A stretch of 64,000 nucleotides of DNA, from NCBI RefSeq assembly GCF_000272475.1, contig NZ_AKFJ01000008.1, positions 46,121 to 110,120 of the forward strand. Direction: 5' to 3'. Positions 19,248-30,619 of the stretch are shown piece after piece. The DNA comes from Novosphingobium sp. Rr 2-17. GTDB lineage: Bacteria; Pseudomonadota; Alphaproteobacteria; Sphingomonadales; Sphingomonadaceae. The notes below the pieces were generated by a model. It was not told the DNA's origin. It saw nothing but the letters and a program-made list of their open reading frames with translations, and ran no database searches. Position 1 is the first letter of the stretch. Each line of letters starts with the position of its first letter. A program made the position numbers and the translations under genes.

Positions 19248-19266
19248 TGCCGGAACCAGTCCGGCA
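19248..19266 (-). other. hairpin in the rplN leader
   Basis: A perfect 7-bp stem (TGCCGGA/TCCGGCA) with a 5-nt loop, 25 nt before the rplN ATG. It could be a protein- or RNA-binding control site. No T-tract follows it. Confidence 0.4.
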
Positions 19267-19273
19267 GTTCCTA

Positions 19274-19328
19274 AAAATACAGGCCCGCGAACGGACCTGA
19301 GTCGCCCCAGCGGGCGAAGTGCGGGCCT
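19274..19328 (-). terminator. terminator-like structure at the S10/spc boundary
   Basis: Outer arms AGGCCCGC (19281-19288) and GCGGGCCT (19321-19328) enclose a second stem, CGCCC/GGGCG (19303-19307 and 19312-19316). On the minus strand the outer stem is followed by GTATTTTTAGG. It lies between rpsQ and rplN, exactly where the S10 and spc operons divide in E. coli. Confidence 0.6.
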
Positions 19329-19384
19329 TTGCCGCAAATCCCCGCCAAGGTCAACTCGGCAGACTCAACGCTTCGAACGAGGTC

Positions 19385-19654
19385 TTAGACCTCGGCTTCG
19401 AGCGCCGTGCCCTTGCTTGCCTGAAGACGGTCAAGAACCTTCCAGCTCTTGGTCTTCGAATAAGGCGCCGTCTCCTCGATCCGGACGCGTTCGCCGGCCT
19501 TGAAGGCGTTGTCTTCATCGTGGGCATGGTACTTCTTCGAGCGGCGGATGATCTTCCCGTACAGCGGGTGCTTCACCTTACGCTCGACGAGCACGGTAAC
19601 GGTTTTGTCGGTCTTGTCGGAAACGACGGTACCGGTCAGAATACGCTTGGGCAT
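19385..19654 (-). CDS. rpsQ: 30S ribosomal protein S17
   Basis: An 89-residue S17 (OB fold, 16S rRNA binding): [21 protein letters not shown] and [20 protein letters not shown] are diagnostic. It is the last gene of the S10 block, 12 bp after rpmC. Confidence 0.97.
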   Translation of the reverse strand: MPKRILTGTVVSDKTDKTVTVLVERKVKHPLYGKIIRRSKKYHAHDEDNAFKAGERVRIEETAPYSKTKSWKVLDRLQASKGTALEAEV

Positions 19655-19666
19655 CGTGTTTCCTCC

Positions 19667-19876
19667 TTACGCCTTCGCCGACGCGTCATTACGCTCGGAC
19701 TGGAGCGTCTTGATGCGGGCGATGTCGCGACGGACTTCCTTGATGCGTGCCGGGCGCTCGAGCTGGCTCGTGGCGGCCTGGAAACGCAGGTTGAACTGCT
19801 CACGCTTGAGGTCGGCGAGGTCAGCGGTAAGCTGATCGTCGGTCTTGGCGCGCAGGTCTTCGGTCTTGTTTGCCAT
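19667..19876 (-). CDS. rpmC: 50S ribosomal protein L29
   Basis: A 69-residue L29, a helical hairpin at the tunnel exit. The family core [21 protein letters not shown] is present and it is of usual length. It lies between rplP and rpsQ. Confidence 0.97.
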   Translation of the reverse strand: MANKTEDLRAKTDDQLTADLADLKREQFNLRFQAATSQLERPARIKEVRRDIARIKTLQSERNDASAKA

Positions 19877-19887
19877 GATTCGACTCC

Positions 19888-20322
19888 TTACTCGCCACCA
19901 AGGTGCGAAGTATCACCCAGGCGGGCGACGACCTTCGTCTTGATCGGCAGCTTCATCGCAGCGCGGCTGAAGGCTTCGGCGGCCAGCGGGCCGGCAACGC
20001 CGTCGAGCTCGAACAGGATGCGGCCCGGCTTCACGCGAGCGGCCCAGTATTCCACCGAACCCTTGCCCTTGCCCTGACGGACTTCGGCAGGCTTCTTCGA
20101 AACCGGCACGTCCGGGAAGATGCGAATCCAGAGGCGACCCTGGCGCTTGATGTGACGCGTGATCGCGCGGCGAGCCGCTTCGATCTGGCGGGCGGTGACG
20201 CGGTCCGGCTCGAGAGCCTTGAGGCCGTAGGAGCCGAAATTCAAGTCGGTGCCGCCTTTGGCGTCGCCCTTGATCCGGCCCTTGAAGGCCTTGCGGAACT
20301 TGGTCTTTTTGGGTTGCAGCAT
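19888..20322 (-). CDS. rplP: 50S ribosomal protein L16
   Basis: A 144-residue L16, which helps position A-site t[22 protein letters not shown] and [21 protein letters not shown] are conserved. The sequence [16 protein letters not shown] matches the usual flexible loop. It is 21 bp after rpsC. Confidence 0.97.
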   Translation of the reverse strand: MLQPKKTKFRKAFKGRIKGDAKGGTDLNFGSYGLKALEPDRVTARQIEAARRAITRHIKRQGRLWIRIFPDVPVSKKPAEVRQGKGKGSVEYWAARVKPGRILFELDGVAGPLAAEAFSRAAMKLPIKTKVVARLGDTSHLGGE

Positions 20323-20343
20323 GGTGCTTACTCTATCCTAGGC

Positions 20344-21039
20344 TCAACGCGCGGGACGCACACCGGAGGTCTGAGCCTCCAGCATAAGGCGATCCTGCGC
20401 CGTCGGATCATGGCCGAGGATCTCACCCTTGAAGACCCAGACCTTGATACCGATGATACCGTAGGCGGTCAGCGCCTCGGCTTCGGCGTAGTCGATGTTG
20501 GCGCGCAGCGTGTGAAGCGGCACGCGGCCTTCACGGTACTGCTCGACGCGGGCGATTTCTGCACCGCCGAGACGGCCGCCGCACATGATCTTGACGCCTT
20601 CGGCGCCCAGACGCATCGCGGACTGCATCGCACGCTTCATCGCCCGGCGGAACGCCACGCGGCGGATCAGCTGGTCGGCAATGCCCTGAGCGACGAGCTT
20701 GGCGTCGATTTCCGGTTTGCGGATTTCGACGATGTTCAGCTTCACTTCGCTGCTGGTCATCGCGGCGAGCTGCTTGCGCAGCTTCTCGATGTCAGCGCCC
20801 TTCTTGCCGATGATCACACCGGGACGAGCGGCGTAGATCGAGATGCGGCAAAGCTTGGCGGGACGCTCGACCACCACCTTCGAGATCGCTGCCTGCGGCA
20901 TGGTCTCGAAGATGAACTTGCGCAGCTTGAGGTCTTCCTCGAGCAGCTGGCGGTAATCGCGGCCTTCCGCGTACCAGCGGCTGTCCCAGGTGCGGTTGAT
21001 CTGCAGGCGCAGACCGATCGGATTGGATTTATGACCCAT
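20344..21039 (-). CDS. rpsC: 30S ribosomal protein S3
   Basis: A 231-residue S3 with an N-terminal KH domain ([18 protein letters not shown], ~residues 70-90) and a C-terminal domain forming the mRNA entry tunnel. It begins [20 protein letters not shown]. It is 3 bp after rplV. Confidence 0.97.
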   Translation of the reverse strand: MGHKSNPIGLRLQINRTWDSRWYAEGRDYRQLLEEDLKLRKFIFETMPQAAISKVVVERPAKLCRISIYAARPGVIIGKKGADIEKLRKQLAAMTSSEVKLNIVEIRKPEIDAKLVAQGIADQLIRRVAFRRAMKRAMQSAMRLGAEGVKIMCGGRLGGAEIARVEQYREGRVPLHTLRANIDYAEAEALTAYGIIGIKVWVFKGEILGHDPTAQDRLMLEAQTSGVRPAR

Positions 21040-21042
21040 GGA

Positions 21043-21420
21043 TCAGGCCTCCTCGACTTCGCGGACGACGATCCGCAGCCCCGAGATGGGCTTGAGGATC
21101 TGGGTGGACTTGCCACGACCGCGGGCGTGGAAGCGCTTCATGGTGATCGACTTGCCGACCGACGCCTCGGCGACGACGAGAGCGTCGACGTCGAGGTTGT
21201 GGTTGTTCTCCGCATTGGCGATTGCCGATGCGAGGATCTTGCGGGCGTCAACGGCCATTGCCTTGGTCGAGAAGGCGAGGATGTTCATCGCATCCTCGAC
21301 CCGCTTGCCACGGATCAGGGCAGCGACAAGGTTGAGCTTCTGCGCCGAACCACGAACCGTGGTGCCGACCGCAAGAGCTTCCTTATCGCCGACGCGGCGG
21401 GGTGCTGCTTGCTTGCTCAC
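21043..21420 (-). CDS. rplV: 50S ribosomal protein L22
   Basis: A 125-residue L22 whose extended loop lines the peptide tunnel. [23 protein letters not shown] and the C-terminal [24 protein letters not shown] are typical. It overlaps rpsS by 4 bp (ATGA). Confidence 0.97.
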   Translation of the reverse strand: MSKQAAPRRVGDKEALAVGTTVRGSAQKLNLVAALIRGKRVEDAMNILAFSTKAMAVDARKILASAIANAENNHNLDVDALVVAEASVGKSITMKRFHARGRGKSTQILKPISGLRIVVREVEEA

Positions 21421-21698
21421 TTGCGCTTGCCCTTCTTGTCGGCGGCGTGGCCGGGGAACGAGCGGGTGGGCGCGAACTCACCGAGCTTGTGACCGACCAT
21501 GTCCTCGTTGACCGAGACCGGGATGAACTTGTGCCCGTTGTAGACCGAGAAGGTCAGCCCAACGAACTGCGGGAGAATGGTGGAGCGACGCGACCAGGTC
21601 TTGATGGGACCAGAACGGTTGCTGGCATCCTGCGCGACCTCTGCCTTCTTGAGAAGGTACAGGTCGACGAAGGGGCCTTTCCAGACGGAACGTGCCAT
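21417..21698 (-). CDS. rpsS: 30S ribosomal protein S19
   Basis: A 93-residue S19 of the 30S head. [20 protein letters not shown] and [26 protein letters not shown] are conserved. It is 6 bp after rplB and overlaps rplV. Confidence 0.97.
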   Translation of the reverse strand: MARSVWKGPFVDLYLLKKAEVAQDASNRSGPIKTWSRRSTILPQFVGLTFSVYNGHKFIPVSVNEDMVGHKLGEFAPTRSFPGHAADKKGKRK

Positions 21699-21704
21699 CG
21701 TGTC

Positions 21705-22541
21705 TTACCTCTTCTTCTTGGCGTGGCGCGAACGGATGATCAGCTTGTCCGTCTGCTTGTTGTTGCGGGTGCGGGCACCCTTGGTCGGCTTGCCCCACGG
21801 CGTGACCGGGTGACGGCCGCCCGAGGTCCGGCCTTCACCACCACCATGCGGGTGGTCGACCGGGTTCTTGGCGACACCACGCGTCAGCGGGCGACGGCCC
21901 ATCCAACGCTTGCGACCGGCCTTGGCGAGGGTCTGGTTCGAGTTGTCGGGGTTCGACACCGCGCCAACCGTACCCATGCAATCGCCGCGCAGGTAACGCT
22001 GCTCGCCCGAGTTCAGGCGAACGATGACCATGCCGCGGTCACGACCGACGACCTGGACATACGTACCGGCGGAACGTGCGATCTGACCGCCCTTGCCGGG
22101 CTTCATCTCGACGTTGTGGCAGATCGTGCCGACCGGCATCTGTGCCAGCAACATCGCGTTGCCCGGCTTCACGTCGGTCTTCTCGCCAGCGACGACGACG
22201 TCGCCCACGGCCAGACGCTGCGGCGCGATGATGTAGGTCAGCTCGCCATCGGTGTACTTCACCAAAGCGATGAAAGCCGTGCGGTTGGGATCGTATTCGA
22301 TCCGCTCCACGGTCGCTTCCATGTCCCACTTACGACGCTTGAAGTCGATGAAGCGGTACTTCTGCTTGTGACCACCGGCGATACCGCGCGAAGTCACGTG
22401 ACCCTTGTTGTTACGGCCGCCGGTCTTGCTCTTACCTTCGGTAAGCGCCTTGAGCGGCTTGCCCTTCCAGAGCGACGATTTGTCGACCAGGACCAAGCCG
22501 CGGCGAGCGGGGCTGGTCGGGTTATATTTCTTGAGTGCCAT
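21705..22541 (-). CDS. rplB: 50S ribosomal protein L2
   Basis: A 278-residue L2, required for subunit joining and peptidyl-transferase assembly. The universal [18 protein letters not shown] motif near residue 225 includes the critical histidine. N-terminal text [20 protein letters not shown] is typical of alphaproteobacteria. Confidence 0.98.
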   Translation of the reverse strand: MALKKYNPTSPARRGLVLVDKSSLWKGKPLKALTEGKSKTGGRNNKGHVTSRGIAGGHKQKYRFIDFKRRKWDMEATVERIEYDPNRTAFIALVKYTDGELTYIIAPQRLAVGDVVVAGEKTDVKPGNAMLLAQMPVGTICHNVEMKPGKGGQIARSAGTYVQVVGRDRGMVIVRLNSGEQRYLRGDCMGTVGAVSNPDNSNQTLAKAGRKRWMGRRPLTRGVAKNPVDHPHGGGEGRTSGGRHPVTPWGKPTKGARTRNNKQTDKLIIRSRHAKKKR

Positions 22542-22546
22542 CGGAA

Positions 22547-22858
22547 TTAACCCCGCACGCCTTCGGTGATGTCAATCGACTGGCCTTCGGCCAGCGTGAC
22601 AATCGCCTTCTTCACGTCGCTGCGACGGTACATCTTACCGCGCCAGCGCTTGGTCTTGCCCTTGGTGACCATGGTGTTCACACCGGTCACCTTGACCTCG
22701 AACAGCGCTTCAACGGCTGCCTTGATCTCAGGCTTGGTCGCCTTGTCAGCCACCTTGAACACGACCGCGTTATGCTCGGAGAGCATGGTCGCCTTCTCGG
22801 TGATGTGGGGCGAGAGGATCACGTCGTAATGACGGATGTCCACAGAGCTCTTAGCCAT
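22547..22858 (-). CDS. rplW: 50S ribosomal protein L23
   Basis: A 103-residue L23 at the tunnel exit, the docking site for trigger factor and SRP. It contains [21 protein letters not shown] and [20 protein letters not shown]. Its start overlaps the rplD end by 8 bp. Confidence 0.97.
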   Translation of the reverse strand: MAKSSVDIRHYDVILSPHITEKATMLSEHNAVVFKVADKATKPEIKAAVEALFEVKVTGVNTMVTKGKTKRWRGKMYRRSDVKKAIVTLAEGQSIDITEGVRG

Positions 22859-23486
22859 TGAAGCGAGCCTCCAGCTTCTCGACAGCGGCGCGGGTCAGCA
22901 CCAGCGTATCATGCTTCAGGATGTCGTAGACGTTCGCGCCGATTGCGGGCAGCACGTTAACGCCGACGATGTTGCGGGCTGCGCGAGCGAAGTTGTCGTT
23001 CACTGCTTCGCCGTCGATCACGAGGATCTTCTTGCCGAAGTTCGCCTTGGCGAGCTGACCGACCAGAGCCTTGGTCTTGCCATCGACATCGAGCGAGTCG
23101 ATGACGACCAGCTTGACGCCGGCTACACCCTGGGCCTTCGACGACAGAGCCATCTTCAGACCGAGCGCGCGGATCTTCTTGTTGAGCGACACGTCGAACT
23201 CGCGACGACGAGCGCCGTGAGCCTTACCACCGCCGATGAAGACGGGAGCTGCACGATCGCCGTGACGAGCCGTACCGCCGCCCTTCTGCTTGCCGAACTT
23301 CTTGCCGGTGCGGGCAACGTCCGAACGCTCGCGGGTGGCGCGGGCAATGCCGCGACGGTTCTCGAGCTGCCAGGTGACGACACGGTGCAGGATGTCCGCG
23401 CGCGGCTCGATGCCGAATACGTCATCCGACAATTCGATGTCGGCGTTGGCGTTGGAACCATCCAGGTTGAGGACTTGGACCTTCAC
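22851..23486 (-). CDS. rplD: 50S ribosomal protein L4
   Basis: A 211-residue L4; its internal loop ([29 protein letters not shown], within residues ~60-95) reaches the peptide tunnel. In E. coli L4 autoregulates the S10 operon through a leader hairpin; no equivalent is proven here. Confidence 0.97.
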   Translation of the reverse strand: MKVQVLNLDGSNANADIELSDDVFGIEPRADILHRVVTWQLENRRGIARATRERSDVARTGKKFGKQKGGGTARHGDRAAPVFIGGGKAHGARRREFDVSLNKKIRALGLKMALSSKAQGVAGVKLVVIDSLDVDGKTKALVGQLAKANFGKKILVIDGEAVNDNFARAARNIVGVNVLPAIGANVYDILKHDTLVLTRAAVEKLEARFNG

Positions 23487-23489
23487 GAT

Positions 23490-24245
23490 TTAGCCCTCCT
23501 GGCCTTCGGTCGCTTCGGGAGCTGCGGTTTCCGCAGGCGTCTCGGCAACGGCCGGTTCATTGGTGTTGGCGGCGGTCTTGATGCCGGCCGGGTACGGAGC
23601 CTCGGCGTGGCGATCGACCTTGACTGCGTCGATGACGGTGAGCCAGCCATTCTTCGAACCAGGGACCGAGCCCTTGACGAAGATCAGGCCACGCTCGTCA
23701 TCCACGCGGACGACTTCGAGGTTCTGCTGGGTGCGCTGGCGATCGCCCATGTGCCCGGCCATCTTCTTGTTCTTGAAGACTTTGCCCGGATCCTGGCGCT
23801 GACCGGTCGAACCGTGAGCACGGTGCGAGATCGAAACACCGTGGGTGGCGCGCATACCGCCGAAGCCCCAGCGCTTCATAGCGCCCTGGAAGCCCTTGCC
23901 CTGGGTGTGACCTGCGACGTCGACCAACTGGCCAGGCACGAAGTGCGAGGCAGCGATGGTGGAGCCGACTTCGAGAACCGCATCGTCGGCGACGCGGAAT
24001 TCAGCGACGCGCATCTTGAGTGGCACTTGCGCCTTGGCGAAGTGCTCACGCTGCGGCTTGGCGACGTTCTTTTGTTTTGCTTCGCCCGAACCGAGCTGAA
24101 CCGCGACGTAGCCGTCGAGTTCTTCGGTACGGATCGAGACGACTTGGCAGTCCTCCAGCGCCAGGACGGTGACGGGCACATGGCGGCCGTCCTCCTGGAA
24201 CAGGCGGGTCATCCCGACTTTCTTTGCGATCACGCCGGTGCGCAT
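23490..24245 (-). CDS. rplC: 50S ribosomal protein L3
   Basis: A 251-residue L3, an early assembly protein near the peptidyl-transferase centre. [20 protein letters not shown] and the conserved [24 protein letters not shown] segment, with the glutamine normally methylated by PrmB, are present. The last ~35 residues form an Ala/Glu/Thr-rich acidic tail ([18 protein letters not shown]) not found in E. coli. It is separated from rpsJ by 355 bp. Confidence 0.97.
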   Translation of the reverse strand: MRTGVIAKKVGMTRLFQEDGRHVPVTVLALEDCQVVSIRTEELDGYVAVQLGSGEAKQKNVAKPQREHFAKAQVPLKMRVAEFRVADDAVLEVGSTIAASHFVPGQLVDVAGHTQGKGFQGAMKRWGFGGMRATHGVSISHRAHGSTGQRQDPGKVFKNKKMAGHMGDRQRTQQNLEVVRVDDERGLIFVKGSVPGSKNGWLTVIDAVKVDRHAEAPYPAGIKTAANTNEPAVAETPAETAAPEATEGQEG

Positions 24246-24600
24246 GACCTATACTCCATACAGAGGCCTATGCGGACCCATTCCGCACAGGCGTGTCCAA
24301 CCCTATTTGTGATACGAGCCCCGTCCGGGCTGGGTGTTTCCTGCAAGCCCCGTGGGCCTTGCGAAAACGAGACGGGGGACGCATTCCCGACGCTTGGCCC
24401 GAAGGCGGCGACGGAGGTATCCCTTGTGTCCCATCAGGTTTCCCATCCGGGCGCTGTCTGTGCGGGTTTCTCCCCGCAAAGTCGGCTCAGTGGCCAACAA
24501 GGTAATCAGGACGCAAAGTCCAAATTTCGCCTCGATCGTTTATAGTCCGATCGGAAAAGGACTCGGCGGAGCAGACTTGCGCCTACTCCGTAAAACCGGC
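24246..24600. other. unusually long rpsJ-rplC spacer
   Basis: 355 bp without a convincing gene between two genes that are normally nearly adjacent. It contains a small stem (AGCCC/GGGCT, 24317-24331), an octamer GCGGGTTT…CCCCGC region near 24460 and, on the minus strand, a TATAAA at about 24540 without a good -35. It could hold an internal promoter or leader for rplC onward. Confidence 0.5.
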
Positions 24601-24912
24601 TTAGGCCAGCTTAATCTCGACGTTCACGCCGGCAGCCAGGTCGAGCTTCATCAGCGCGTCGACGGTAGCGGCGTTGGGCTGAACGATGTCCAGCAAACGC
24701 TTGTAGGTGCGGACCTCGAACTGCTCACGCGACTTCTTGTCGATGTGCGGACCGCGGTTCACGGTGAACTTCTCGATCTTGGTCGGCAGCGGAATGGGGC
24801 CGCGAATCAGCGCGCCGGTGCGGCGGGCAGTGTCAGCGATCTCGCCAGTCGCCTGGTCGAGTACGCGATGGTCAAACGCCTTGAGGCGAATGCGAATGTT
24901 CTGAGCTTCCAT
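24601..24912 (-). CDS. rpsJ: 30S ribosomal protein S10
   Basis: A 103-residue S10 (NusE), part of the 30S head and of transcription antitermination complexes. [20 protein letters not shown] and [29 protein letters not shown] are conserved. The ATG at 24912 gives exactly the E. coli length; a TTG two codons earlier is unlikely. A terminator-like hairpin with seven T ends only ~29 nt upstream of the ATG. Confidence 0.97.
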   Translation of the reverse strand: MEAQNIRIRLKAFDHRVLDQATGEIADTARRTGALIRGPIPLPTKIEKFTVNRGPHIDKKSREQFEVRTYKRLLDIVQPNAATVDALMKLDLAAGVNVEIKLA

Positions 24913-24940
24913 GTCCAACTACCGATGAGAAAGAGCGTTC

Positions 24941-24993
24941 AAAAAAAGCAATCGCCCCATCCTCTCCTATTCCGGGAGAACGGGACGATTGTC
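24941..24993 (-). terminator. second terminator or attenuator between tuf and rpsJ
   Basis: On the minus strand CAATCG…CGATTG (6 bp, extended by CCC/GGG and CTCC/GGAG pairs) is followed by C and seven T (24947-24941). It ends ~29 nt before the rpsJ ATG, so it is either the second of two tandem terminators or an attenuator for the S10 genes. Confidence 0.6.
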
Positions 24994-24994
24994 T

Positions 24995-25033
24995 CGAAAA
25001 ACCTGACCGCAGGGAGACGAATCTCCCTGCGGT
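24995..25033 (-). terminator. intrinsic terminator after tuf
   Basis: A perfect 12-bp stem (25006-25017 with 25022-25033, GC-rich, 4-nt loop) lies 12 nt after the tuf stop. On the minus strand CAGG and a run of five T follow. Confidence 0.9.
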
Positions 25034-25045
25034 GCGCGGCCTATA

Positions 25046-26236
25046 TTACTTCGAGATCGAGCTGACAACCCCAGAACCGACGGTCCGGCCGCCTTCGCGA
25101 ATTGCGAAGCGGAGACCCTCGTCCATGGCGATCGGCGCGATGAGCTTGATCGACAGGGTAACGTTGTCGCCAGGCATGACCATCTCGGTGCCCTCGGGAA
25201 GGATCACTTCGCCGGTCACGTCGGTGGTGCGGAAGTAGAACTGCGGACGATAGTTCGCGAAGAACGGGGTGTGACGACCGCCTTCTTCCTTCGACAGCAC
25301 GTACACCTCAGCCGAGAACTCGGTGTGCGGCGTGACGGTGCCGGGCTTGGCCAGAACCTGGCCGCGCTCGACGTCTTCACGCTTCAGACCACGAACCAGC
25401 GCGCCGATGTTGTCGCCTGCACGACCTTCGTCGAGCAGCTTGCGGAACATTTCAACGCCGGTGACGACGGTCTTCTGGGTGTTGCGGATGCCGATGACTT
25501 CGACTTCCTCGCCAACCTTGACGATACCGGTCTCGACGCGACCGGTCACAACCGTACCACGACCCGAGATCGAGAACACGTCTTCGACCGGCATCAGGAA
25601 GGGCTTGTCGGTCGGGCGCGGCGGCTGCGGGATGTAGTCGTCCACGGCCTTCATCAGTTCGAGAACCGATTCCTTGCCGATGTTGTCGTCGCGACCTTCG
25701 AGAGCGGCCAGAGCCGAACCCTTGATGATAGGAATGTTGTCGCCGTCGAAGTCATACGACGAAAGCAGTTCGCGCACTTCGAGTTCGACGAGCTCGAGGA
25801 GCTCCTCGTCATCGACCTGGTCGACCTTGTTCATGTACACGACGAGCTGCGGCACGCCGACCTGGCGAGCGAGCAGGATGTGCTCGCGGGTCTGCGGCAT
25901 CGGGCCGTCAGCAGCGTTCACGACCAGGATCGCGCCGTCCATCTGCGCAGCACCGGTGATCATGTTCTTCACGTAGTCAGCGTGACCCGGGCAGTCGACG
26001 TGAGCGTAGTGGCGCGCTTCGGTCTCATACTCGACGTGTGCGGTCGAGATGGTGATGCCGCGCTCGCGCTCTTCGGGAGCCTTGTCGATGTTGGCGAAGT
26101 CAACCGCGGTGCCGCCGAATGCTTCAGCCATGACCTTGGTGATGGCTGCGGTCAGGGTCGTCTTGCCATGGTCGACGTGACCGATGGTGCCGATGTTGCA
26201 GTGCGGCTTGTTCCGCTCGAATTTTGCCTTGGCCAT
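25046..26236 (-). CDS. tuf: elongation factor Tu
   Basis: A 396-residue GTPase that carries aminoacyl-tRNA to the A site. GHVDHGKT (19-26), DCPGHADY and NKVDQVDD are the nucleotide-binding motifs, and domains 2 and 3 follow with [14 protein letters not shown]. It is the last gene of the str operon, ~95 bp after fusA, and is followed by a strong terminator. Only one copy is seen in the window; a second chromosomal copy cannot be excluded. Confidence 0.98.
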   Translation of the reverse strand: MAKAKFERNKPHCNIGTIGHVDHGKTTLTAAITKVMAEAFGGTAVDFANIDKAPEERERGITISTAHVEYETEARHYAHVDCPGHADYVKNMITGAAQMDGAILVVNAADGPMPQTREHILLARQVGVPQLVVYMNKVDQVDDEELLELVELEVRELLSSYDFDGDNIPIIKGSALAALEGRDDNIGKESVLELMKAVDDYIPQPPRPTDKPFLMPVEDVFSISGRGTVVTGRVETGIVKVGEEVEVIGIRNTQKTVVTGVEMFRKLLDEGRAGDNIGALVRGLKREDVERGQVLAKPGTVTPHTEFSAEVYVLSKEEGGRHTPFFANYRPQFYFRTTDVTGEVILPEGTEMVMPGDNVTLSIKLIAPIAMDEGLRFAIREGGRTVGSGVVSSISK

Positions 26237-26329
26237 CTTTCAAACCTTCTTTCGTCTTGAATAAGAATCTGCGGGTATTCGGAGCGGCTCCCGCTGAATC
26301 AGGCGCCGCCCCTAGAACCATTCTTGCCC

Positions 26330-28402
<2,073 letters not shown>

Positions 28403-28528
28403 GAAGAAGAATCCTTGAGCGAGGGTGTCGGGAGCGAGTGCGGCCTTCAGATAAGACCAAGCGCCCTGAAATAAAAGTGTGACGCCCGAATGACCCTTAT
28501 CCAAGGCCATTCGGGCTTCACCGTCATA

Positions 28529-28999
28529 TTACCAGCGGTAGTGCGAGAAAGCGCGGTTCGCGTCCGCCATGCGGTGCGTGTCTTCGCGCTTCTTCACGGC
28601 GTTGCCGCGGTTGTTCGACGCGTCGAGCAGTTCGCCCGACAAGCGTGCCGCCATGGTGGTCTCCGGGCGGTTGCGCGCCGCAGTGATCAACCAGCGGATC
28701 GCCAGGGCCTGCGAACGCTCGGGACGAACTTCGACGGGAACCTGGTAGGTCGCACCACCGACGCGGCGCGAACGCACTTCGATCTGCGGCTTCACGTTGT
28801 TCAGCGCATCGTGGAACAACTGGATCGGGTCCGACTTCGCGCGGGCTTCCATGGTTTCCATGGCGCCATACACGATGGATTCCGCGACCGACTTCTTGCC
28901 GTCGTACATGAGGTTATTCATGAACTTGGACAGAATGAGATCTCCGAAACGGGGATCAGGCAGGATTTCCCGCTTCTCGGGACGACGACGACGTGACAT
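28529..28999 (-). CDS. rpsG: 30S ribosomal protein S7
   Basis: A 156-residue S7, the main organiser of the 30S head. [20 protein letters not shown] and [25 protein letters not shown] are conserved. The start at 28999 is chosen over an upstream in-frame start at 29077, which would run into the inverted repeat. The spacer to rpsL carries that 33-bp-arm repeat. Confidence 0.97.
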   Translation of the reverse strand: MSRRRRPEKREILPDPRFGDLILSKFMNNLMYDGKKSVAESIVYGAMETMEARAKSDPIQLFHDALNNVKPQIEVRSRRVGGATYQVPVEVRPERSQALAIRWLITAARNRPETTMAARLSGELLDASNNRGNAVKKREDTHRMADANRAFSHYRW

Positions 29000-29046
29000 T
29001 TTAGTAACTCCTTCGGAGTGCGGCGAGTCCATTCGGCCTCGCCGTG

Positions 29047-29128
29047 GCGGCTCCGGCCCTCTCCCCCACCCGGCCACCCAACGACAGTACCCTAAGGGTG
29101 GTCGGGTGGGGGAGAGGGCCGGAGCCGC
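29047..29128. repeat. 33-bp-arm inverted repeat between rpsL and rpsG
   Basis: Arms 29047-29079 and 29096-29128 match as reverse complements except for one position, with a 16-bp loop. The arms are C/G-rich (for example GGCCCTCTCCCCCACCCGGC). The element stands between two cotranscribed ribosomal genes and would form a very stable mRNA hairpin, which could influence the rpsL/rpsG expression ratio. It looks like a dispersed intergenic repeat. Confidence 0.8.
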
Positions 29129-29150
29129 TCACCGCGTGAAACGAAAACTC

Positions 29151-29522
29151 TTACTTCGGACGCTTGGCGCCGTACTTCGAGCGGCTCTGCTTGCGATCCT
29201 TGACGCCTTGCGTGTCGAGCACGCCGCGCAGGATGTGGTAGCGAACGCCGGGAAGATCGCGGACGCGGCCGCCGCGGATCAGCACAACCGAGTGCTCCTG
29301 CAGGTTGTGGCCTTCACCCGGGATGTAGGTGATTACTTCGCGCTGGTTGGTCAGGCGCACCTTGGCAACCTTGCGAAGCGCCGAGTTCGGCTTCTTCGGG
29401 GTCGTGGTGTACACGCGAGTGCAGACGCCGCGCTTCTGCGGGTTCTGCTCCATCGCTGGAACCTTGCTCTTGGCCTTCTGCGGCTCGCGGCCCTTGCGGA
29501 CCAGCTGGTTGATCGTGGGCAT
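29151..29522 (-). CDS. rpsL: 30S ribosomal protein S12
   Basis: A 123-residue S12 of the decoding centre. [22 protein letters not shown] is the N-terminus; [15 protein letters not shown] keeps Lys43. At position 88 the protein has arginine ([13 protein letters not shown]; codon CGC at 29261-29259), where E. coli has lysine. Lys88-to-Arg is a known streptomycin-resistance change in other bacteria. The start at 29522 is chosen because upstream in-frame codons are not conserved. It is the first gene of the str operon. Confidence 0.98.
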   Translation of the reverse strand: MPTINQLVRKGREPQKAKSKVPAMEQNPQKRGVCTRVYTTTPKKPNSALRKVAKVRLTNQREVITYIPGEGHNLQEHSVVLIRGGRVRDLPGVRYHILRGVLDTQGVKDRKQSRSKYGAKRPK

Positions 29523-29817
29523 TGATACGTTTCTCTCAAAATGGGAGTGCGATGGAACCGCCCCGAAGCGCTCCTCCACGTAGGAGGACATCGGCGCGGA
29601 CCCGTCGCACCCCGGAAGGTCACCGGGCCGGGGGGTTCATGACCAAAGGAAGAGAGAAACAGCCTCACGGGGAGCGGAACACAAGACCGTTGCCACCAGC
29701 CCTGCCCCGGATTTTCCCGGAACCACTGGCATCTGGCAACAAGCCTGCCGCACCCATGAGCCGAAAACACTCCACCCGAGGCTGACGCCGCCGGATTACT
29801 TTGCCGCCCGCCCGTGT

Positions 29818-29842
29818 GCCTTTTTCCGATTCGGAAAAAGGC
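29818..29842. promoter_or_regulatory. perfect 12-bp-arm palindrome in the str leader
   Basis: Arms GCCTTTTTCCGA and TCGGAAAAAGGC around a single central base. No T-tract follows in either direction outside the arms, so an operator or an RNA hairpin is as likely as a terminator. Confidence 0.5.
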
Positions 29843-29963
29843 CTGCTCCCGCGAAAATCCCGCCCGGAAGCCAGTTCCTAGGCCAGAATTTCCCGCATGA
29901 GCGCCGGAACGGCAATGTTCAGCTCTATGCTTTCCCCACGAGCGAACCCGCAAGGGAAGCGCG

Positions 29964-29992
29964 CCCTTACGGGAACAGGGCTTCGGGGTCAA
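29964..29992 (-). promoter_or_regulatory. candidate promoter of the str operon
   Basis: On the minus strand CTTGACC (-35, TTGACC at 29992-29987), a 17-bp spacer, then TAAGGG (29969-29964). The -35 fits the alphaproteobacterial CTTGAC consensus; the -10 is weak. It is ~440 nt upstream of rpsL. Confidence 0.4.
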
Positions 29993-30024
29993 GCAAAGGA
30001 ACGTGTAACCGCTCGGTGCGCAGC

Positions 30025-30053
30025 TAAAGGGCCCCGTTCGATTTGAGCGGGGC
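30025..30053 (-). terminator. probable terminator of the DUF4337 gene
   Basis: A 6-bp stem GCCCCG/CGGGGC (30031-30036 and 30048-30053, 11-nt loop) follows the stop codon by about 5 nt. On the minus strand CCTTTAG follows, a weak T-tract. Confidence 0.45.
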
Positions 30054-30058
30054 GCGTG

Positions 30059-30619
30059 TCATATCCAGGCAATGATACTCAGGACGATCGCAACCGACGC
30101 GGAACCGCCAGCGCCCCACAGCAGCCAGCGCCGCTGCGTCAACGCGCTGATCGAGGCCAGCGCGATCGCGACCTGAATGAAGGTCATCGCGATCGCCAGC
30201 TTGATGTGAGGAGACAGCGCGCGCCGAGATTCCGCGTCGGCTTCCTCCGATTTGCGATCGAAGCCTTCCGCCGTAGCGCGCAACGCTCGAGCTCGTTCGG
30301 CGTATTTCTGCGCATCTGTCGCCCCGTGCCCGCTTCCTCCCGGAGCGATAGCCGCGACCGTTTCGGCGAGATGGCGCTTGATGTCCTCTGCCTGGTAGTA
30401 CGACCAAGTGTCGGACGCGCGCGCCTTCATCAGCACCGCCTCGTTTTTGTAGTACAGCGCATCGTTTTGCGTATGTCCGCCGAGGAAGCTGACGATGGCA
30501 CCCAGCGTTGCCAGCACGGCCGAGAACAGCGCGATCTTCTGGCTCAGCGGCTCATGGTGTGCTCGTTCCTCCACCACCTCTTCATGCGCCCCGCGTATCT
30601 CGAAATCTTCTTCCGGCAC
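30059..30619 (-). CDS. DUF4337 family membrane protein
   Basis: A 186-residue protein of the DUF4337 type. An acidic/His-rich N-terminus (EIRGAHEEVVEERAHHEPLSQ) precedes a membrane segment (IALFSAVLATLGAIVSFLGG). A long helical, charged stretch with YYQAEDIKRH follows, then two further membrane segments at the C-terminus. The function of the family is unknown. I choose a GTG start at 30619 because AGGAAG lies 8 nt upstream. An ATG at 30760 would add a 47-residue arm without family resemblance. Confidence 0.78.
   Translation of the reverse strand: MPEEDFEIRGAHEEVVEERAHHEPLSQKIALFSAVLATLGAIVSFLGGHTQNDALYYKNEAVLMKARASDTWSYYQAEDIKRHLAETVAAIAPGGSGHGATDAQKYAERARALRATAEGFDRKSEEADAESRRALSPHIKLAIAMTFIQVAIALASISALTQRRWLLWGAGGSASVAIVLSIIAWI

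Larger units (their letters stand above)
29523..30058. other. long leader/intergenic region upstream of rpsL
   Basis: 536 bp without a convincing gene. It holds a 12-bp-arm palindrome (29818-29842), a TTGACC-type promoter candidate (29964-29992, minus) and, at its far end, the likely terminator of the DUF4337 gene. If the promoter is right, the str leader is about 430 nt long. Confidence 0.6.

Noticed and set aside
19903..21492. 529-codon plus-strand frame antisense to rplP/rpsC/rplV
   Set aside because: Same reason: the minus-strand genes are certain and this frame has no features.
24303..24500. 65-codon minus ORF in the rpsJ-rplC gap
   Set aside because: TTG start, basic low-complexity translation, no ribosome site.
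22836..24545. 569-codon plus-strand frame antisense to rplD/rplC
   Set aside because: Translation has no family; produced by GC skew opposite conserved r-protein genes.
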